Shown here piece after piece: positions 60,283 to 64,000 of a DNA stretch of 64,000 nucleotides (its first letter is position 1; the number at the start of each line of letters is the position of its first letter). A program made the translations under genes and the position numbers. A model generated the notes under the pieces. That model was given only the letters and a program-made list of their open reading frames with translations, ran no database searches and was not told the DNA's origin. This DNA is from Pseudomonas serboccidentalis (GTDB lineage: Bacteria > Pseudomonadota > Gammaproteobacteria > Pseudomonadales > Pseudomonadaceae). The stretch lies in the NCBI RefSeq assembly GCF_028830055.1, contig NZ_CP101655.1, forward strand, positions 2,188,051 through 2,252,050. Direction: 5' to 3'.

Positions 60283-60561
60283 TTACAGCGAATGATACGT
60301 CGGCAGTGCAAAGCGCTGCTGGCTCTGCAGCATCGCAATTTGCGGCAGCTCGCTGGCTTCTTCCGCGAGGTCACGACGAATCGCGCTGATCGCCCACGAC
60401 AGTTGGTCGGCGTTGTGCATTTGCTGGTACGTCAGGGCGCGCTTGAACACTTTGCCTTCGCTGCTGCGCAGGGTCAGCAGGATCCCGCCATCGGGACGTG
60501 GCGCAGTGGTGACGTTGAAGTTGGAGAACAGCGAGGTAAATTTTTCTTGGATCAGGCTCAT
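60283..60561 (-). CDS. DUF3509-domain protein
   Basis: A 92-residue protein starting MSLIQEKFTSLFSNFNVTTA, with ribosome site AAGGAG. The compact beta-alpha sequence PRPDGGILLTLRSSEGKVFK, then RALTYQQMHNADQLSWAISA and IRRDLAEEASELPQIAML, matches the DUF3509 family frequent in Pseudomonas. Function not known. Confidence 0.85.
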   Translation of the reverse strand: MSLIQEKFTSLFSNFNVTTAPRPDGGILLTLRSSEGKVFKRALTYQQMHNADQLSWAISAIRRDLAEEASELPQIAMLQSQQRFALPTYHSL

Positions 60562-60597
60562 GTCTATCAGCTCCTTATGCACTTGAATGGCAAGCAT

Positions 60598-60941
60598 GCA
60601 GAGGAGGTTGCAGCGATTGTGCCAGCATTTCGAAAATTATAATTCGTTATAAATCAGTAGCTTATGATTCGTGAATTTTGCAAGGGTCGTGCAATCTGCA
60701 TGAATGGCCATCGTGCATCCTGCATTTTGCGGGATCGTCGTCGACACGATGGAACCTATTCGCTGGGCCATGATCCCCGCTGTCGTCCCTGCGGCTGCGG
60801 ATACAAAACATTGCAAAAACCGCGTGTACAGGCCGAGAAGCGCTGACGTATTTTCGGTCTCGACCTTTGCCCACAACGCAGGGTCATGCCCATAGCCCGA
60901 ACAATAAAAAAACGGCCAGCAAGGTCGAACGGGGAGCCTTC
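60598..60941. other. 344-bp intergenic region upstream of the acyl-CoA synthetase gene
   Basis: No supported gene. An AT-rich stretch at 60632-60660 contains AATTATAATT and may hold promoters for the two divergent genes. The rest is mixed sequence. The longest plus-strand frame (60664-60846) is Cys-rich but has no ribosome site. Confidence 0.5.
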
Positions 60942-62780
60942 ATGAGTCACGCGCCAAGCGACACGATTACCTGGGGCATGATGCTCCGCAAGCTGCCGAT
61001 GATCGCCAGGGCCCTCCCGCGAGTGGTCAAGGGCATGAAGGTGGCTAACGTCAAGGACCCGACCCAGGCCTGTGGTCTTGGCTGGACCTTCGAACAAGCG
61101 ACCCTGCGCAATCCCGAAGGCATGGCGTTATTGCAGGGCGATGTCCTGTTGACCTATGCGCAGGCCAACCAGTGGGCCAATCGCATCGCCCACTATCTGA
61201 GCGAGCAGGGCATCGGCAAGGGTGACGTGGTTGCGGTGTTCATCGAAAACCGCCCGGAACTGCTGGTGACCATTCTGGCGCTGGCCAAGCTCGGCGCCGT
61301 CAGCGCGCTGCTCAATACCTCGCAGACCCGCGATACGCTGATTCACAGCGTGAACCTGGTGGCGCCAGTGGCGATCGTGCTTGGTGAGGAATTGCAGCCG
61401 GCGTTCGCCGCGATTCGCGAGCACGTGTCGATCGCCGCGCAGCGCACCTGGTTTATCGCCGACGGCGACACCTACAGCCACCCGGGCATTGCGCCCGAAG
61501 GCTACGTCAACCTGATCAGCGCCAGTGCCGATGCCTGCGCTGACAACCCGACCAGCAGCCGCGAAGTGTTCTTCGACGATCCGTGCTTTTACATCTACAC
61601 CTCCGGCACCACCGGCCTGCCCAAGGCCGGCGTGTTCAAGCACGGCCGCTGGATGCGCAGCTCCGCCAGCTTCGGCATGATCGCCTTGAACATGCACCCC
61701 GACGACGTCGTCTATTGCACCTTGCCGCTGTACCACGCCACCGGCCTTTGCGTGTGCTGGGGCTCGGCGATCAACGGTGCCTCCGGGTTCGCGATCCGCC
61801 GCAAGTTCAGCGCCAGCCAGTTCTGGAACGACGTGCGCCGCTATCGCGCGACCACCATCGGTTACGTCGGCGAACTGTGCCGCTATCTGGTCGATCAACC
61901 GGCCAGCGCCGACGACAGTCGTCACGAGGTGCGCAAGATGATCGGCAACGGCTTGCGCCCCGGCGCCTGGGCCGAATTCAAGACCCGGTTTGCCGTCGAG
62001 CACATCTGTGAGTTGTACGCAGCGAGCGACGGCAACATCGGCTTCAGCAACATCCTCAACTTCGACAACACCATCGGTTTCTCGCTGATGGCCTGGGAAC
62101 TGGTGGCGTACGACCACGACAGCGGTCAGCCGTTGCGCAGCGCCGACGGCTTCATGCGCAAGGTCGGCAAGGGCGAGCAGGGCTTGCTGCTGGCGCGGAT
62201 CGACGAAAAAGCCCCGCTGGACGGCTACACCGACCCGCAGAAAACCGCCAAGGTGGTGCTGCACGACGTGTTCAGCAAGGGCGACCGCTTTTTCAACACC
62301 GGTGACCTGCTGCGCAATATCGGCTTTGGCCATGCGCAGTTCGTCGATCGCCTCGGCGACACCTACCGCTGGAAGGGTGAAAATGTCTCGACCACTGAAG
62401 TGGAGAACCTGTTATTGCAGCATCCGCACATCTCCGAGGCAGTGGCCTACGGTGTGGAAGTGCGCAACACCAACGGCCGCGCAGGAATGGCCGCGATTAC
62501 CCCGGCCGAGTCCCTGGCGACCCTGGATTTCGCCGAACTGCTGGCATTTGCCCGTCAGCGCATGCCGGCCTATGCGGTGCCGCTCTTTCTGCGGGTGAAG
62601 GTGAAGATGGAGACCACCGGCACTTTCAAATACCAGAAGACCCGCTTGAAAAACGAAGGCTTCGACCCCGCTCAGACGGGCGATGACCCGATCTATGCGT
62701 GGCTGCCCGGCACGCAGACTTACGTGCAGGTGACGGACGACGTGTTGGCCGATATTCATCAGGGCAAGTACCGCTATTGA
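60942..62780 (+). CDS. Long-chain acyl-CoA synthetase (FadD6/FATP-like)
   Basis: A 612-residue AMP-binding enzyme with ribosome site GGGGAG. P-loop FYIYTSGTTGLPKAGVFKHG (about 210-230), VYCTLPLYHATGLCVCWGSA, EHICELYAASDGNIGFSN and the core motif DRLGDTYRWKGENVSTTEVE are clear, with the C-terminal Lys-bearing block GTFKYQKTRLKNEGFDP. The FATP/very-long-chain type is suggested by TYRWKGENVSTTEVE. It activates fatty acids for degradation or membrane use. It has an own promoter region. Confidence 0.92.
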   Translation: MSHAPSDTITWGMMLRKLPMIARALPRVVKGMKVANVKDPTQACGLGWTFEQATLRNPEGMALLQGDVLLTYAQANQWANRIAHYLSEQGIGKGDVVAVFIENRPELLVTILALAKLGAVSALLNTSQTRDTLIHSVNLVAPVAIVLGEELQPAFAAIREHVSIAAQRTWFIADGDTYSHPGIAPEGYVNLISASADACADNPTSSREVFFDDPCFYIYTSGTTGLPKAGVFKHGRWMRSSASFGMIALNMHPDDVVYCTLPLYHATGLCVCWGSAINGASGFAIRRKFSASQFWNDVRRYRATTIGYVGELCRYLVDQPASADDSRHEVRKMIGNGLRPGAWAEFKTRFAVEHICELYAASDGNIGFSNILNFDNTIGFSLMAWELVAYDHDSGQPLRSADGFMRKVGKGEQGLLLARIDEKAPLDGYTDPQKTAKVVLHDVFSKGDRFFNTGDLLRNIGFGHAQFVDRLGDTYRWKGENVSTTEVENLLLQHPHISEAVAYGVEVRNTNGRAGMAAITPAESLATLDFAELLAFARQRMPAYAVPLFLRVKVKMETTGTFKYQKTRLKNEGFDPAQTGDDPIYAWLPGTQTYVQVTDDVLADIHQGKYRY

Positions 62781-62876
62781 TATTGGCTATGGCATGACTT
62801 GAGAAAAAGGGGGTGACAGCTATCGTCGCGCTCGGGAAACTGTCGGCTTTGCGAATAACCGAAAGTGGAGTTGCCC

Positions 62877-63395
62877 ATGTCTGACCAAAGCCGCCAGATG
62901 ACCCCTGAAGAAGCTGCCGAATTCACCGAGCAGGTTTTCAACAAGGCTCGCGACGGTGATGCGCTGATGCTCGATCGGCTGATCAGCGCCGGTTTGCCGG
63001 TGAACCTGAAAAACAGCAAGGGCGACACGCTGCTGATGCTCGCCAGTTACTACGGCCACGTCGACGCGGTGCAAGTGCTGCTCAAGCACAAGGCCGACCC
63101 GGAACTGCGTAACGGCAACGGCCAGAGCCCGATTGCCGGCGCGGCGTTCAAGGGCGATCTGGCCGTGGTCAAGGCGCTGGTGGAGGCGGGCGCCGAAATC
63201 GAAGGTTCGTCGTTCGATGGCCGCACTGCGCTGATGATGGCGGCGATGTTCAATCGGGTTGAAATCGTCGATTACCTGATCGGCAAAGGCGCCGATCCGA
63301 AAGCCAAGGATGCCAACGGCATCACCGCGCTGGATGCGGCCCGGACCATGGGCGCGGTCGACACCACGGCGCAACTGGAAAAACTGCTGGCCTGA
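62877..63395 (+). CDS. Ankyrin-repeat protein
   Basis: A 172-residue cytoplasmic protein from MSDQSRQMTPEEAAEFTEQV. It has about four ankyrin repeats with the usual G-[DT]-TLLMLAS-Y-GHVDAVQVLL pattern (NSKGDTLLMLASYYGHVDAV; GNGQSPIAGAAFKGDLAVVK; FDGRTALMMAAMFNRVEIVD; ANGITALDAARTMGAVDTTA). In Pseudomonas, small ankyrin proteins of this type often accompany catalase or are lone. Binding partner unknown. Confidence 0.92.
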   Translation: MSDQSRQMTPEEAAEFTEQVFNKARDGDALMLDRLISAGLPVNLKNSKGDTLLMLASYYGHVDAVQVLLKHKADPELRNGNGQSPIAGAAFKGDLAVVKALVEAGAEIEGSSFDGRTALMMAAMFNRVEIVDYLIGKGADPKAKDANGITALDAARTMGAVDTTAQLEKLLA

Positions 63396-63399
63396 TAAA

Positions 63400-63504
63400 G
63401 TCAAAAGATCGCAGCCTGCGGCAGCTCCTACATGAATGCGTTCGCCATCCATTTGGTGAACGAACGCTAAACCTGTAGGAGCTGCCGCAGGCTGCGATCT
63501 TTTG
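63400..63504. repeat. REPIN (GTAGGAGCTGCCGCAGG family)
   Basis: Two inverted arms with GCC-GCA-GGC flank a 40-bp centre. It lies between the ankyrin gene and the last gene of the window. Confidence 0.88.
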
Positions 63505-63558
63505 CTTTGTGCGCTATCCTCCGCGCCCTCATATTTACCTTCCACAGGATCCGCTCTC

Positions 63559-64000
63559 ATGAAAGCCGCACTCGTCGAACTCATCAGCAAAATCAGCTCC
63601 GGCTGCATGGGCGAGGACGAGATCCTGAACGTGGCCGATGAAGCCGCACAGGCCTACGCCGATGCCGAGGCTTTCCTGGCGGCCAACCCCGATATCAACT
63701 ACGACGACACCTTCCCGATTCCGCTGGGCGAGTGGGTCGTGGTCGGCAGCCTGCCGGAGACCGTGCTGTTCCAGGCCGACACCTACGTTGACCTGTTCGC
63801 GCAGATCGTCGCGTCGTTCGGCCCGGGCGTCGATTTCAACCTCAAGCCAAAACAACTGGCCAAGACCGAAGCGCTGACCGCACTCAACCGCATTCAGGTG
63901 CAGATGAGCAGCCTGAACAAGGAAAACGGCGGTTACACGCTGATGAACTTCAGCCAGTTGCTCGACGACGAGCTGCAAGTGGTGCTGGTGTACGGCAACG
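63559..64000 (+). CDS. Hypothetical protein, cut by the window end
   Basis: At least 147 residues starting MKAALVELISKISSGCMGED (AGGA ribosome site). The visible part is a compact mixed domain: DEILNVADEAAQAYADAEAF, IPLGEWVVVGSLPETVLFQA, DLFAQIVASFGPGVDFNLKP. No transmembrane segment or family motif is recognised. The C-terminus lies outside the window. Confidence 0.6.
   Translation, partial: MKAALVELISKISSGCMGEDEILNVADEAAQAYADAEAFLAANPDINYDDTFPIPLGEWVVVGSLPETVLFQADTYVDLFAQIVASFGPGVDFNLKPKQLAKTEALTALNRIQVQMSSLNKENGGYTLMNFSQLLDDELQVVLVYGN

Noticed and set aside
60664..60846. Short Cys-rich frame in the gap before the acyl-CoA synthetase gene
   Set aside because: No ribosome site, low-complexity Arg/Cys composition and no context support.
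73..63504. Repeated inverted sequences as a possible CRISPR array
   Set aside because: The repeats are dispersed singly between genes with inverted arms and no regular spacers, and no cas genes are present.
1..64000. tRNA, rRNA, IS element or prophage
   Set aside because: No cloverleaf-like sequence, rRNA-like tract, transposase or phage structural gene was seen on either strand.

Overview
The window looks like chromosome of a fluorescent Pseudomonas (P. fluorescens group). It is GC-rich, carries dispersed Pseudomonas-type REP/REPIN repeats in many gene gaps, and its gene order (min operon, rluA, apeB, prc; aroC, mtnBDC) matches from memory what is known in Pseudomonas. There are no rRNA or tRNA genes, CRISPR arrays, insertion sequences or prophage. 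The right-hand gene is cut by the window end.

Layout: 0.2-3.2 kb holds a membrane-anchored catalase-like protein with a di-haem cytochrome c. 3.4-6.1 kb holds an FKBP-type isomerase lipoprotein, a YkvA-domain protein preceded by two inverted perfect DnaA boxes, and a small operon (XRE-type regulator, unknown protein, Sel1-like protein). 6.3-12.3 kb is the main accessory island: a large rhs polymorphic toxin gene whose AT-rich 3' end is followed by an immunity gene, a truncated second toxin tip and a second, related immunity gene. 12.4-16.4 kb holds an EAL-CBS-GGDEF protein and the Prc protease. 16.5-24 kb holds a quinone oxidoreductase, then a HAD phosphatase, an ABC importer and an alkaline-phosphatase-superfamily hydrolase controlled by a divergent GntR/UTRA regulator. 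24.5-36.3 kb holds an exported M20 amidohydrolase, a MscS channel with a small membrane protein, apeB, a glycosyltransferase-like protein, rluA, minCDE, lpxL and a patatin.

36.4-47.8 kb is a purine/ureide island: two tandem Tsx-like porins, a urate/xanthine permease, PuuD urate oxidase, AllA, allantoicase, UraD, PuuE and the divergent HiuH, then a LysE exporter and a second purine permease. Together these enzymes take urate to glyoxylate and urea. A shared operator-like palindrome, TTGT(A/G)TACAA, lies in the puuE-hiuH gap (two copies) and before the purine permease. 48-60 kb holds a MarR regulator and divergent aminotransferase, glutaredoxin, folE, Smr protein, isochorismatase-like hydrolase, prmB, hypothetical genes, aroC, an MFS transporter and mtnB-mtnD-mtnC (methionine salvage). 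60.3-64 kb holds a DUF3509 protein, an acyl-CoA synthetase, an ankyrin protein and a partial gene.

The most notable material is the Rhs toxin/immunity array with its displaced toxin fragment, the operator motifs that tie regulators to neighbouring operons, the paired DnaA boxes, and REP arms whose small hairpin shows compensatory base changes from copy to copy. All assignments come from reading the sequence and from family knowledge; no search was run.
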